A stretch of 64,000 bases of DNA from Kitasatospora sp. NBC_00374 (GTDB taxonomy: Bacteria > Actinomycetota > Actinomycetes > Streptomycetales > Streptomycetaceae). The stretch's first letter is position 1, and each line of letters opens with the position of its first letter. Of the stretch, positions 52,160 through 60,419 are shown one piece after another. The notes under the pieces were generated by a model. It searched no databases. It worked only from the letters and a program-made list of their open reading frames with translations, and was not told the DNA's origin. The position numbers and the translations under genes were made by a program. The stretch lies in contig NZ_CP107964.1 of assembly GCF_041434935.1 (NCBI RefSeq), positions 7,671,001 to 7,735,000 of the forward strand. Direction: 5' to 3'.

Positions 52160-52555
52160 TCAGCTCTGGTTGTAGAAGCCGGTCTCGTCGAGCGGCCGGT
52201 CGATCACGGTGACCTCGACGTCGGCGGGGGTGAGCAGGAAGACCCGGCGGGCGATCCGCTCGATCCCGCCCCGGGTGCCGAAGATCAGTCCGGAGGCGAA
52301 GTCGACCATGCGCTTGGCCTCCGCCTCGCTCATCTCGGTGAGGTCCATGACGACCGGCACCGAGGCCCGGATGTGCTCACCGACGGTGCGGGCGGACTCG
52401 AAGCCGGTCGGCCGCAGGGAGACGATCTTCGCGGGCGCGGGCGCCACGTTCTGAAGGGTCTCCTCGCCGTCCCACGGCTCCTCGTACACCGCAGCCGAGT
52501 AGTTTCCGGAGGGCATCAGCCACCCGTTGTGGTGCTCGTCGCGAAGTGCTCCCAT
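52160..52555 (-). CDS. SepF-like cell-division protein paralogue
   Basis: The 131-residue product has the SepF core: IVSLRPTGFESARTVGEHIRASVPVVMDLTEMSEAEAKRMVDFASG followed by LIFGTRGGIERIARRVFLLTPADVEV. The N-terminus lacks an obvious amphipathic membrane helix, and the C-terminus is short (IDRPLDETGFYNQS). GGGAGG precedes ATG 52555. Streptomycetes carry SepF plus SepF-like paralogues that affect FtsZ-dependent septation. The gene stands alone, away from ftsZ or the dcw cluster, so it is a paralogue and not sepF itself. Confidence 0.88.
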   Translation of the reverse strand: MGALRDEHHNGWLMPSGNYSAAVYEEPWDGEETLQNVAPAPAKIVSLRPTGFESARTVGEHIRASVPVVMDLTEMSEAEAKRMVDFASGLIFGTRGGIERIARRVFLLTPADVEVTVIDRPLDETGFYNQS

Positions 52556-52792
52556 GCCGCGCCTCCCTGTCCCGTCCCGTACGTGTCCCCCGGGTTTCCG
52601 CGTCTTCTTGACACGTCATCCACTTGTTGGAACTGTCCGAGTATCGCATTGATCACCGGTCTGGTGCCCGCTCGCGACCGCCGGACGAGTTGTGGCGAGC
52701 GGGAAATCCGTGATTGTCCGGATGATCCATTCGACGCCCCAGGTCCGGTGCTGGTTGCGCGCGTAGACCATATCGGTGTGCGTCAGGCCGTG

Positions 52793-52822
52793 GTTGACTG
52801 CCTGTCAACAATCGTGTAACGG
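52793..52822 (+). promoter_or_regulatory. inverted repeat with promoter-like elements
   Basis: GTTGAC (52793-52798) and GTCAAC (52804-52809) are perfect arms around TGCCT. On the plus strand TTGACT (52795-52800) and TAACGG (52817-52822, preceded by TG) have a 16-bp spacer. Transcription would run antisense into the end of the DinB gene; no plus-strand gene follows. Confidence 0.35.
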
Positions 52823-52824
52823 GT

Positions 52825-53340
52825 TCACTCGCCGGTGGCGCCGTCGACCCGCTCGCGGATCAGATCGGCGTGCCCGTTGTGCCGCGCGTACTCCTCGATC
52901 ATGTGGACGAGGATCCAGCGGAGCGTCACCTCCTCGCCCCGGCGCAGCGACTTGCCCACCGTCTCCAGCGGGAGACCGGCCGCCGCCCGGCGGGCCAGTT
53001 CGACCTGGGCCCGCCAGGCGGCGAAGTCCGCCGCCACGTCCGCCGTGTCCACACCGTCGAAGTCGCCGTCCGGCTCCGCCTCGCTCCAGTACAGGCCGCT
53101 GCCGCCGAGGTCGGTGCCGGCCAGGATGCCCTGGAACCACTGGCGCTCGACCTCGGCCATGTGTCGCACCAGGCCGAGCAGCGAGAGGGTGGACGGCTCG
53201 ACCGAGCGCGCGCGCAGCTGATCGTCGGTCAGGCCCTCGCACTTCACGGCGAGGGTGGCGCGGTGGTAGTCGAGCCAGGAGTGGAGCATGGTGCTCTCGT
53301 CGGCGGCGAACGGGGGGTCGATGCGGGGAGTCGTCGTCAT
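52825..53340 (-). CDS. DinB-superfamily (DUF664) protein
   Basis: The 171-residue four-helix protein has HSWLDYHRATLAVKCEGLTDDQL, LSLLGLVRHMAEVERQWFQG and RWILVHMIEEYARHNGHADLIRERVDG, with the three metal-site histidines (RH, VH, RHNGH). It is a paralogue of the gene at 34401. ATG 53340 begins MTTTPRIDPP; ATG 53349 is an alternative. Possible roles are as for other DinB/mycothiol transferases. Confidence 0.9.
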   Translation of the reverse strand: MTTTPRIDPPFAADESTMLHSWLDYHRATLAVKCEGLTDDQLRARSVEPSTLSLLGLVRHMAEVERQWFQGILAGTDLGGSGLYWSEAEPDGDFDGVDTADVAADFAAWRAQVELARRAAAGLPLETVGKSLRRGEEVTLRWILVHMIEEYARHNGHADLIRERVDGATGE

Positions 53341-53380
53341 GGCCGCCATGATGCTCGACCGGTGCGGAGGCGGCCAGTAG

Positions 53381-54283
53381 TTATCCGCGGGCCGGCGCCG
53401 CCCCGGGCTCCCGGGGCGAACCCTCGTGGAAGTGGCCGAGGTGCTCGCGCAGGAAGGCCTCCAGGCTGCGCGGAGGCCGGCCCAGCACCCGTGCGACGGT
53501 GTCGTCGGGCCGCTCGGGCCGGGCGGCCGCCAGTCGCTGGATCTCCACCACGTGGTCGGCGAGCCAGCCGGGCATCCGCGCCTGCTCGACCAGGTGCCGG
53601 CGGAACGCGTCGGCGGGCAGGTCGGCGTAGTGGATCCGGCGCTCCAGCAGGCTGCCCAGCAGGTGGACGAGCTGGGGGTGGTTGTAGGCCCGGTCGCCGG
53701 TCAGCGGGTATATCCGCCCGGCGAGCTCGGGACGGGTCAGGACCGCGGCGGCGACGTCGGCGATGTCACGGCAGTCGACGTAGTTGCGGGCGGCGTCGCC
53801 CAGGGTGCCGTGCACGACGTCCCGCGCGGCGATCCCCGGTGCGAGCAGGAGCAGCTTCTGCATGAAGGCGTACGGCCGCAGCAGGGTGTGCGCGAGGCCG
53901 TGGGCCCGCAGGCGTTCCTCGATCGCGTGGTGCCCGCGCGAGACGGCGACGGGGGAGTCCGGACCGACCGCCGGGGCGGAGAGTTTGACGACGTGTCCGA
54001 TGCCGCTCGCGGCCGCGGCCTCGACCGCCCGGATCTCCAACTCGACCTGGAACGGACTGTTGGCCATGGTCAGGAACAGCTGGTCGGCACCCTCGAACGC
54101 GGCCCGCAGGGATGCCGGGTCCGCGGCGTCGGCCGCCCGCACCTCGACGGGGGCGGCGGGGTCGAGCCGGGCCCGGAGCCGGTCGGGGTCGCGGCTCAGC
54201 GCCCGGGCCGGTACGCCCAGCTCGGTGAGGCGGTGCAGCAGTGCGCTGCCGGTGGCTCCGGTGGCTCCCATGACGACGATCAT
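53381..54283 (-). CDS. NmrA-like NAD(P)-binding atypical SDR protein
   Basis: The 300-residue product has the Rossmann start MIVVMGATGATGSALLHRLTE and the atypical SDR features RALSRDPDRL, TLLRPYAFMQKLL and the C-terminal ITGDRAYNHP-type segment (YPLTGDRAYNHPQLVHLL). Catalytic Tyr-x-x-x-Lys is absent, as in NmrA/quinone-oxidoreductase-like members. Its role (reductase or redox-sensing regulator) cannot be decided. Confidence 0.88.
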   Translation of the reverse strand: MIVVMGATGATGSALLHRLTELGVPARALSRDPDRLRARLDPAAPVEVRAADAADPASLRAAFEGADQLFLTMANSPFQVELEIRAVEAAAASGIGHVVKLSAPAVGPDSPVAVSRGHHAIEERLRAHGLAHTLLRPYAFMQKLLLLAPGIAARDVVHGTLGDAARNYVDCRDIADVAAAVLTRPELAGRIYPLTGDRAYNHPQLVHLLGSLLERRIHYADLPADAFRRHLVEQARMPGWLADHVVEIQRLAAARPERPDDTVARVLGRPPRSLEAFLREHLGHFHEGSPREPGAAPARG

Positions 54284-54320
54284 CGGTGGTTCCTCTCAGG
54301 GGGGTGTGGCGGACGGTGGG

Positions 54321-54806
54321 TCAGGACGCGCTGTGCGGGCCGCCGTCCGGCTCGCGGTGCAGGACGCGCCAGCGCCAGCTGACGATGGCGGCGGCGAGGG
54401 CGGCCGAGACCGGGAGGTCCATGGGCAGGCGGTCGAGCACGGGGGTGAGGTGTACGCCGGTCCGGCCGTCGAGGCCGGTGGTGGTGAGGTGGGCGGCCAG
54501 GGCGGCGACGGCGGCGGCGGCCAGGGCGGCGCCCCCGGCGAGCAGCGCTTTCGGCGCTCTGGCCGGCCATCGCCGGCGGGTGCGGCCGCGCTGGAGCCAG
54601 CCGCCGGTCAGGGCGGCGGCCAGGGCCGAGCCGCCGGCGATGGAGGTGCCGGCGGCGATGGCCAGGCCGGTCTGCCCGGTGATCAGGCCACCCGCGCCGG
54701 CGCTGAGCGCCGGGGCGGCGTACGCGACCAGTACCTCGCGCCCGAGTGCGAAGCGCTTGGGGGCGGTGCCGGCCCGGTCGGTCGGGCCGCCGCGTCGCTT
54801 TCCCAT
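54321..54806 (-). CDS. Ala-rich membrane protein, MarR-regulated, unknown
   Basis: The 161-residue product starts at ATG 54806 after GAGGA. It has a basic N-terminus (MGKRRGGPTDR) and three to four hydrophobic, Ala-rich helices. An ATG at 54860 would add 18 residues and lies nearer the promoter. Upstream, on the minus strand, is TATAGT (54881-54876), followed by a MarR-type site (54865-54876). It is downstream of the marR gene on the same strand. No family was recognised. Confidence 0.65.
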   Translation of the reverse strand: MGKRRGGPTDRAGTAPKRFALGREVLVAYAAPALSAGAGGLITGQTGLAIAAGTSIAGGSALAAALTGGWLQRGRTRRRWPARAPKALLAGGAALAAAAVAALAAHLTTTGLDGRTGVHLTPVLDRLPMDLPVSAALAAAIVSWRWRVLHREPDGGPHSAS

Positions 54807-54864
54807 GGTGTCCTCGATTTCCGCCCGGGCGTGCTGCTCGGGGCCTGCGATTGAGTGCATGTGA

Positions 54865-54876
54865 TTAGGTGCCTAA
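54865..54876. promoter_or_regulatory. MarR operator, site 1
   Basis: TTAGGTGCCTAA has 5-bp inverted arms. The longer sequence TGATTAGGTGCC is shared with the site upstream of marR. It abuts the -10 (TATAGT on the minus strand) of the 54321 gene. Confidence 0.65.
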
Positions 54877-54951
54877 CTATATGGGCGCGCGAAGGCCCCG
54901 CCCGGCGTGCGGGGCCGTGGGCCCGCACGGGGCCCGCGGCCGTGGCTGCGG

Positions 54952-55470
54952 CTACGGCTCGGTCAGTGCGGTGATGCCCCGCGTGACGCGGGCGAGCAGA
55001 TCCAGGAAGACGGTGCGCTCCTCGGTACTGAGCTCACCGACCATCGCCTGCAGTCGGCCGAAGTGGTCGGGGGCCAGGTCGCGCAGCTTCTGCGCGCCCC
55101 GGGCGGTCAGCACCACCTCGGCCGAGCGCCCGTCCTCGGCCGACGGGCGCCGTACCACCAGCCCGTCCCGTGCGAGGGCGTCGACCAGGCCGGTCACCGT
55201 GGCGCGGGACACGCCGAGGCCGGCGGCCAGGCGCGAGGGGGACTTCTCCCCGCCGCTGTCCTCCAGCTCGGCCAGCAGCCGGTAGCGTCCCGTGGACAGG
55301 CCGTACCGTGCGAAGTGCGCCTCGCTCGCCTGGCCCAGCCGGGCACCGGCCGCCATCAGCCGGACGGCGACCAGGACGGACTGCGGGTCCGCGTCGAGGC
55401 CGTAGTGCCGGATCTGGCGCCGGGCCTGGTCCAGTGTCGGCGCGTCCTCGCCCGGTGCGTCCTCGTTCAT
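54952..55470 (-). CDS. MarR-family transcriptional regulator
   Basis: The 172-residue product has the MarR core FARYGLSTGRYRLLAELEDS, SRLAAGLGVSRATVTGLVDALARDGLVVRR and the wing EDGRSAEVVLTARGAQ. Its promoter on the minus strand is TTGACG (55507-55502), an 18-bp spacer and CATATT (55483-55478), with the ATG 7 nt later, so it is leaderless. The shared operator lies in this promoter and in that of the next gene, indicating autoregulation plus control of the 54321 membrane protein. Confidence 0.93.
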   Translation of the reverse strand: MNEDAPGEDAPTLDQARRQIRHYGLDADPQSVLVAVRLMAAGARLGQASEAHFARYGLSTGRYRLLAELEDSGGEKSPSRLAAGLGVSRATVTGLVDALARDGLVVRRPSAEDGRSAEVVLTARGAQKLRDLAPDHFGRLQAMVGELSTEERTVFLDLLARVTRGITALTEP

Positions 55471-55477
55471 GAGAAGT

Positions 55478-55507
55478 AATATGGCACCTAATCAATTGCT
55501 CCGTCAA
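55478..55507 (-). promoter_or_regulatory. marR promoter with MarR operator site 2
   Basis: The minus strand reads TTGACG, 18 bp, CATATT. TGATTAGGTGCC lies in the spacer and matches site 1 at all 12 bases. Confidence 0.65.
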
Positions 55508-55599
55508 GGCCGATCCGTCGAACCGGGGCCGATCGGCGGCGGGTCTCGCCTAGGATGTGCCGCGTTTCGGCCGTGGCGGCCGGGGACGGGGGCACGTCC

Positions 55600-55959
55600 G
55601 TGCGCAAGGCGATGACCGGAGCCAACCTGGCGCTCCGCTTCCTGCTGGAGATCTGCGCGCTGGTCGCGCTGGGGATCGGCGGCTACCGGGTGGACGCGCC
55701 GCTCGCGGTGCGGGTCCTGCTGGCGGTGGCTCTGCCCCTCGCGGCGGCGCTGCTCTGGGGCCGCTACGCCTCGCCGCGGGCGACCGTGAAGTCCCCGCCC
55801 GCCTGGTACCTGACCCAGCTGCTGGTGTTCGGCGGGGCCGTGGCCGCGCTCGCGCTCGGCGGGTACCCGGCGTGGGCGACCATGCTGGGCGCCGTGACGG
55901 TGGTCAACACCGCGATCCTGCGGGTGCTCGGGGAGTGGCACCCGTCGATCACGCGGTAG
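55600..55959 (+). CDS. YrdB family (DUF2568) membrane protein
   Basis: The product, about 119 residues, has four hydrophobic helices (NLALRFLLEICALVALGIGG, VRVLLAVALPLAAALLWG, YLTQLLVFGGAVAALALGG, WATMLGAVTVVNTAILRVLG) and the DUF2568 features FLLEICALVALG and LWGRYASPRATVKSP. The start is uncertain: GTG 55600 is used, ATG 55612 and 55555 are alternatives. It overlaps the convergent TVP38 gene by 11 bp. Confidence 0.85.
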   Translation: MRKAMTGANLALRFLLEICALVALGIGGYRVDAPLAVRVLLAVALPLAAALLWGRYASPRATVKSPPAWYLTQLLVFGGAVAALALGGYPAWATMLGAVTVVNTAILRVLGEWHPSITR

Positions 55960-56623
55960 CGTCCGCAGGCCGCGCGGCCCGGGCCGCGGCGCGCGCCCGC
56001 CACAGGGTCACCACGCTGATCGCGCACATCAGCACGATCACCGCGGCGGAGATCAGGAAGGCCGGCGAGGTCGGCGAACCCGCACTCGCACCCGCCACCA
56101 CGTACGCGGCGGTGCCCGGGGCCACGCCGAGCAGCGTGGCCCAGGTGTACGGCCAGAACCGCACCCCGGACAGCGCGCACCCGTAGTTCGCCGCCTGGAA
56201 CGGCAGCCCGGGAACGATCCGCATCAGCAGGACGCTGCGGAACCCCTGCTCGGTGAGCCGCTGGTCCAGCGCGGTCAGCCACCTCGTGCGGATCAGCGGG
56301 CGGATCGCGTCCCGGCCCAGCGCGCGGCCGAGCCAGAAGGCCAGGACCGCGCCCAGCGTGGTGGCCACGACGGCCAGCGCCAGCCCCTGGACCATCCCGA
56401 GCAGCAGCCCGGCGGCCGCGTTCAGCGCAGGCTTGGGGACGAACGCCAGGGTGCCCACGGCGTACACCACCGTGGCGATCGGCAGCCGCCAGGGCCCGCC
56501 GGCCCGGGACAGCACCGCGGCCGGGTCCCAGAGCAGCAGGGAGCAGGCCAGCGCGGCCAGGACGGCCAGCAGCAGTGCGAGGCGCAGCCAGGCGGAGCGG
56601 GTGATCGGCGGGAGTTTGGGCAC
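55949..56623 (-). CDS. TVP38/TMEM64 (DedA-like) membrane protein
   Basis: The 224-residue protein starts at GTG 56623. It has about five helices and the VTT-domain motif GAVLAFWLGRALGRD, followed by FRSVLLMRIVPGLPFQAANYGCALSGVRFWPYTWATLLGVAPGT. The LPFQAANY-GXXX-G pattern defines the TVP38/TMEM64 group, proposed lipid or ion transporters. It lies directly after nfo on the same strand (9 bp gap). Confidence 0.92.
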   Translation of the reverse strand: MPKLPPITRSAWLRLALLLAVLAALACSLLLWDPAAVLSRAGGPWRLPIATVVYAVGTLAFVPKPALNAAAGLLLGMVQGLALAVVATTLGAVLAFWLGRALGRDAIRPLIRTRWLTALDQRLTEQGFRSVLLMRIVPGLPFQAANYGCALSGVRFWPYTWATLLGVAPGTAAYVVAGASAGSPTSPAFLISAAVIVLMCAISVVTLWRARAAARAARPADATA

Positions 56624-56632
56624 GGGGCGAGC

Positions 56633-57556
56633 CTAACCAGCGGCCTGCGGCAGGGGTGCACGCAGGTCCTTCAGCCGGGCGATGTCCGCGGCATGCCGGA
56701 CCCCCTCCACCCGGTCCGGGTCGTGCCGCCCGTCCGGTGTCTCGATGATCAGCGGCACGCCGGCCGTCGCGGGATGTGCCATCAGCTCCCGGAACGGCTC
56801 CGCACCGATGTGCCCGGCGCCGATGTTCTCGTGCCGGTCCTTGCGGGCGCCCGCGACGTCCTTGGAGTCATTGGCGTGGATGAGCCGCAGCCGCCCCGGG
56901 CCGGCGGCCGCCACCAGCTCGTCCAGCATCGCGGCGACCCCGCCCGGCTCGGCCAGGTCGTGCCCGGCCGCGAAGGCGTGGCAGGTGTCCAGGCAGACGC
57001 CGACCCTCGGGTGGTGCTCCAGCGCCTCGACGTACTCGGCCAGGTCGCCCATCCGCGAGCAGAGCGAGCTGCCCTGCCCGGCGGTCGGCTCCAGCAGCAG
57101 CCACGGTGCGTCCGGGCCGAGGCCGTCCAGCTCGTCCAGCAGGGGCAGCACGTCCGCGCGCAGCTGCGCCAGCGCCCCGGTGCGCCCGTCCGCGCAGAGC
57201 GCCGAGCCGGTGTGGACCACCACGCCCAGCGCGCCGATCGCGTGCCCCCGCAGCAGCGAGTGGCGCAGCGATCCGACCGACTGCTCCCGGGTCGCGGCCA
57301 AGCCCGAGCCGAAGTTGATCAGGTACGGCGCATGCACGTACGCCGGGACGCCCCGCTCCGCACAGGCCGCCCGGAACGCCTCGTCCTGTGCCGGATTCCC
57401 GGCCGGCGTCGCCCACCCCCGCGGGTTGGCGACGAACACCTGCACCGCCTCGGCACCGACCTTCTCCGCGTACGCCAGCCCCGTCCCGACCAGCCCGCGC
57501 CCGGCGACCGGGACGTGGGCGCCGACGGGGTTGCGGTGCGCGGCTGCGGTAGTCAT
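56633..57556 (-). CDS. nfo: deoxyribonuclease IV (AP endonuclease family 2)
   Basis: The 307-residue TIM-barrel endonuclease cuts DNA at abasic sites. The zinc-ligand motifs are present: HAPYLINFGSG, LLLEPTAGQG, VGVCLDTCHAFAAGHDL, LIHANDSKD, DRHENIGAGHIG and PLIIETP. Length and motif order match E. coli Nfo. It is probably cotranscribed with the downstream TVP38-like gene. Confidence 0.95.
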   Translation of the reverse strand: MTTAAAHRNPVGAHVPVAGRGLVGTGLAYAEKVGAEAVQVFVANPRGWATPAGNPAQDEAFRAACAERGVPAYVHAPYLINFGSGLAATREQSVGSLRHSLLRGHAIGALGVVVHTGSALCADGRTGALAQLRADVLPLLDELDGLGPDAPWLLLEPTAGQGSSLCSRMGDLAEYVEALEHHPRVGVCLDTCHAFAAGHDLAEPGGVAAMLDELVAAAGPGRLRLIHANDSKDVAGARKDRHENIGAGHIGAEPFRELMAHPATAGVPLIIETPDGRHDPDRVEGVRHAADIARLKDLRAPLPQAAG

Positions 57557-57652
57557 CGGGGGAGCATCGCACGAGGGCGGCCGGGGAGGTGAATCGGCCC
57601 GGGATGCGGCCGAACGGAGACGGCGACCCGCTGGGACCCGGTACGTCGGCGT

Positions 57653-57724
57653 TCAGACGGCTGCCCTCGGCACCTGGGCGATGAGGCCGCGCAGGGTCTC
57701 GGCGAGGTCGGGGACCGGGACCAC
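57653..57724 (-). pseudogene. possible gene remnant or tiny ORF
   Basis: On the minus strand a frame reads GGAVVPVPDLAETLRGLIAQ and then VPRAAV-stop, which has the look of an amphipathic C-terminal helix of a larger protein. A GTG at 57724 could begin a 23-residue peptide but has no SD. It lies in the 250-bp gap between nfo and the MFS gene. It could be the broken end of a lost gene. Confidence 0.2.
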
Positions 57725-57807
57725 CGCGCCGCCGAAGAGCCCGGCTCGACGGCCCGTGGGCCCAGCGTAGGGGTGGGGAGGGCCGGGTCAGGCCGATTCG
57801 GGCGGTC

Positions 57808-58998
57808 TCAGGCCGCCGGTTCCAGCCCCGGGGTGCGCTCGCGCTCGGCCGTCGTGTGCTGCCGCAGGGCGTGTGCGCCCGGCACCAGCGCGGCGACCAG
57901 GACGGTGACCACGGCGAAGGACGCGGTCAGCGAACTGGCCTGGGCGATGCCGCCGACGATCGCCGGGGCGACCAGCCCGGAGGTGTACGTGATGGTGGCG
58001 ACGCCGGCGATGGACTGACTGGGATTGGTGCCGGCCCGGCCGGCCGCCGCGAAGGCGAGCGGGACGACGACCGCGATGCCGATGCCGATCAGGGCGAATC
58101 CGGGGATGGCGAGGTACGGGGTGCCGGCGGCGACCACGAGCAGACCGCCGAGAGCGGCGGTGGCGCCGCCGAGGCGGACGGTGCGGACCGGCCCGAACCG
58201 CCGGACCACCGCGTCGCCGGCCAGCCGTGCGGCGGCCATGGTGGCGGCGAAGGCCGAGTAGCAGGCCGCGGCGGTGCCGGCCGAGGAGCCGGTGACGTCC
58301 CGCAGGTAGACGCCGCTCCAGTCCATCGCGGCGCCCTCGGCGAAGACCGCGCAGAAGCCGACCAGGCCGATCGCCAGGGCGGCCCGGGGCGGCAGCGCGA
58401 ACCGGGGAGGCGCCTCCTCGTCGGCGGCCGGCCGCACGTCCAGCAGGCCGGCGCAGACCGCCTGCGCCAGCAGGGCCAGGATCACCGCGGTCACCGCGAA
58501 CTGGAGCCTGGCGTCGGTCTGCCGGTGGGCCGCGAGGACGCCGAACCCGGAGGCGACCAGTCCGCCCACGCTCCACATGCCGTGCAGTCCGGACATCACG
58601 GACCGGCCGAGCCGCTCCTCCACCTCCACGCCCTGGGCGTTCATCGCGACGTCGGCCATTCCGGCGGTCGCCCCGTACAGGAACAGGGCCAGGCACAGGG
58701 CCGGCAGGTTGGGGGAGAGCGCGGGCACGACGAGGCACAGGCACCAGAGCGTCAGCAGACCGCGCACCGCGGCCCGGCCGCCGTAGCGGTGCACCAGCCG
58801 CCCGGCCAGCGGCATGGCGAGCGAGGCGCCGATGGCGGGCATGACCAGGGCCAGGCCGAGCCGGCCCGGGCTGAGCCCCAGGTGGTCCTGGATCCACGGG
58901 ATACGGGTGACGAAGGTGCCGGTCACGGCGCCGTGCACGGCGAACACCAGGGCCACGCTGACCCTGGCCCGTTCCACGTCCTTCAACTTCTGTCCCAT
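57808..58998 (-). CDS. MFS transporter (12-TM)
   Basis: The 396-residue product has twelve predicted helices, with RIPWIQDHLGLSPGRLGLAL near the start and GRLVHRYGGRAAVRG as motif A. NAQGVEVEERLGRSVMSGLHGMWSVGGL follows in the middle, as in YbjJ-like sugar/metabolite transporters. ATG 58998 has GGGAGGG 8 nt upstream. It is divergent from a ROK protein and shares its operator region. ROK control suggests a sugar or sugar-derivative cargo. Confidence 0.9.
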   Translation of the reverse strand: MGQKLKDVERARVSVALVFAVHGAVTGTFVTRIPWIQDHLGLSPGRLGLALVMPAIGASLAMPLAGRLVHRYGGRAAVRGLLTLWCLCLVVPALSPNLPALCLALFLYGATAGMADVAMNAQGVEVEERLGRSVMSGLHGMWSVGGLVASGFGVLAAHRQTDARLQFAVTAVILALLAQAVCAGLLDVRPAADEEAPPRFALPPRAALAIGLVGFCAVFAEGAAMDWSGVYLRDVTGSSAGTAAACYSAFAATMAAARLAGDAVVRRFGPVRTVRLGGATAALGGLLVVAAGTPYLAIPGFALIGIGIAVVVPLAFAAAGRAGTNPSQSIAGVATITYTSGLVAPAIVGGIAQASSLTASFAVVTVLVAALVPGAHALRQHTTAERERTPGLEPAA

Positions 58999-59045
58999 GT
59001 GATGGGCCCTCCCCGTGCCGGTGGTGCTGCGGACGTTCGATAAAT

Positions 59046-59066
59046 TATCAGGAAGGGATCCTGATA
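59046..59066. promoter_or_regulatory. ROK operator between MFS and ROK genes
   Basis: TATCAGGA (59046-59053) and TCCTGATA (59059-59066) are perfect 8-bp arms around 5 nt. The adjacent GATAAATTATC (59039-59049) adds a second small dyad. The AT-rich block contrasts with the surroundings. It could control both divergent genes. Confidence 0.7.
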
Positions 59067-59091
59067 GAAACCTCTGGAAGGATGCAGCTTC

Positions 59092-60288
59092 ATGACCATC
59101 GCGCGTACGGCCACCCCGAGCACCGCCCGCGCCATCAACGACCGGCTGGCCCTCGACCTCCTCCTGGAGCGGGGGCCGCTGACCGCGTCCGAGCTGCGCA
59201 GCCTCACCGGTCTCTCCCGGCCCACCGTCGCCGACCTGCTGGAACGCCTCCAACGGGCCGGACTCGTGGCACCGGCGGGGGAGAGCGCCCAACTGCGTCG
59301 CGGGCCCAACGCCCGGCTGTACGCGCTGGCCGCCGACCGCGCCCACCTGGCGGCCATCGACATCCGCTCCACCGGCGTCACCCTGGTCGTCGCCGACCTG
59401 ACCGGCCGCACCCTCGCCACCGCCGAGATACCCGCCGGGCCGGACGACCAGGACCTGGCCGGCCGCACCGTACGGGCCCTGCTCGACGCGGCCGCCGAGG
59501 CCGGCGCCGACCGGCTGCACACCGTGGCCGTCGGCGCCCCCGGCCTGGTCGACCCGGCCACCGGCGAGCTCAACAACTCCGGCCAACTCCCGCGCTGGCA
59601 CACCGACCTGCTCGCGGCCCTGCGCTCCAGCACGGGCGTCGAGGCGCTGGAGCGCGCCGAGGTGATCCTGGAGAACGAGGTCAACCTGGCCGGCATCGCC
59701 GAGCACCGGCTCGGCGCCGCCGTCGGCCGGGACACCTTCGCGCTGCTCTGGCTCGGCCACGGCGTCGGCGCGGCGGTCGTCCTGGACGGACGGCTGCGCC
59801 GCGGTGCCTCCGGCGGCACCGGGGAGATCGGCTTCCTGCCGGTGCCGGGCACGGCGGTGCTGCCGAGCGCCACCGGCTGCGAGGGCGGCTTCCACTCGCT
59901 GGTCGGCAGCGCGGCGGTGTGCGCGCTGGCCGAACGCCACGGGCTCGTGGTCGAGCCCGGCGCCGGGCCGGTCCAGCAGGCCGAGCTGGTGCTGCGACAG
60001 GCGGTGACGGCCGGCGCCGGCGCCTTCCTGGAGGAGCTCGCCGAACGGATCGCCATCGGCGCGGCCGCGATCTGCGTGGTGCTCGACCCGGGCTGCGTCG
60101 TGCTCGGCGGCGAGCTCGGCCGGGCGGGCGGCGCCGAGCTCGCGGAGCTGGTGGAGCGGCGGCTGGCCGCACTCTCGCCGTTCCGCACCGAGGTACGGGC
60201 CGGCACGGCCGGCGGCGGTGCGGTACTGGCGGGCGCGGTGCTCACGGCGGGCGACGCGGCCAGGCGGGACCTGTTCGGGGGCGAGTGA
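59092..60288 (+). CDS. ROK-family transcriptional regulator
   Basis: The 398-residue product has an N-terminal MarR-like winged helix (LALDLLLERGPLTASELRSL, SRPTVADLLERLQRAGLVAP) and a sugar-kinase-like ROK domain (LAAIDIRSTGVTLVVADLTG, VAVGAPGLVDPATGEL, LENEVNLAGIAEHRLG, GASGGTGEIGFLPV). The zinc-motif cysteines typical of glucokinases are reduced (TGCEGGFHSL). GGAAGG lies 9 nt before the ATG. It is divergent from the MFS gene, its probable target. Confidence 0.92.
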   Translation: MTIARTATPSTARAINDRLALDLLLERGPLTASELRSLTGLSRPTVADLLERLQRAGLVAPAGESAQLRRGPNARLYALAADRAHLAAIDIRSTGVTLVVADLTGRTLATAEIPAGPDDQDLAGRTVRALLDAAAEAGADRLHTVAVGAPGLVDPATGELNNSGQLPRWHTDLLAALRSSTGVEALERAEVILENEVNLAGIAEHRLGAAVGRDTFALLWLGHGVGAAVVLDGRLRRGASGGTGEIGFLPVPGTAVLPSATGCEGGFHSLVGSAAVCALAERHGLVVEPGAGPVQQAELVLRQAVTAGAGAFLEELAERIAIGAAAICVVLDPGCVVLGGELGRAGGAELAELVERRLAALSPFRTEVRAGTAGGGAVLAGAVLTAGDAARRDLFGGE

Positions 60289-60419
60289 GCCTCCGGCCCG
60301 GGCCGAAGGGCACCCGAAGGGGTCGCTGACCGCCCGTGAGGTGACGGCACGTCGCCCGGGCCGCCCCCGGTAGGGCAGGATGGCGGCGACACCGTCCGAC
60401 CACCGCCAGGAGCACTCCC

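Noticed and set aside
52010..52819. Plus-strand frame across the SepF-like gene
   Set aside because: Antisense of a clear SepF-domain gene and runs through a terminator hairpin.
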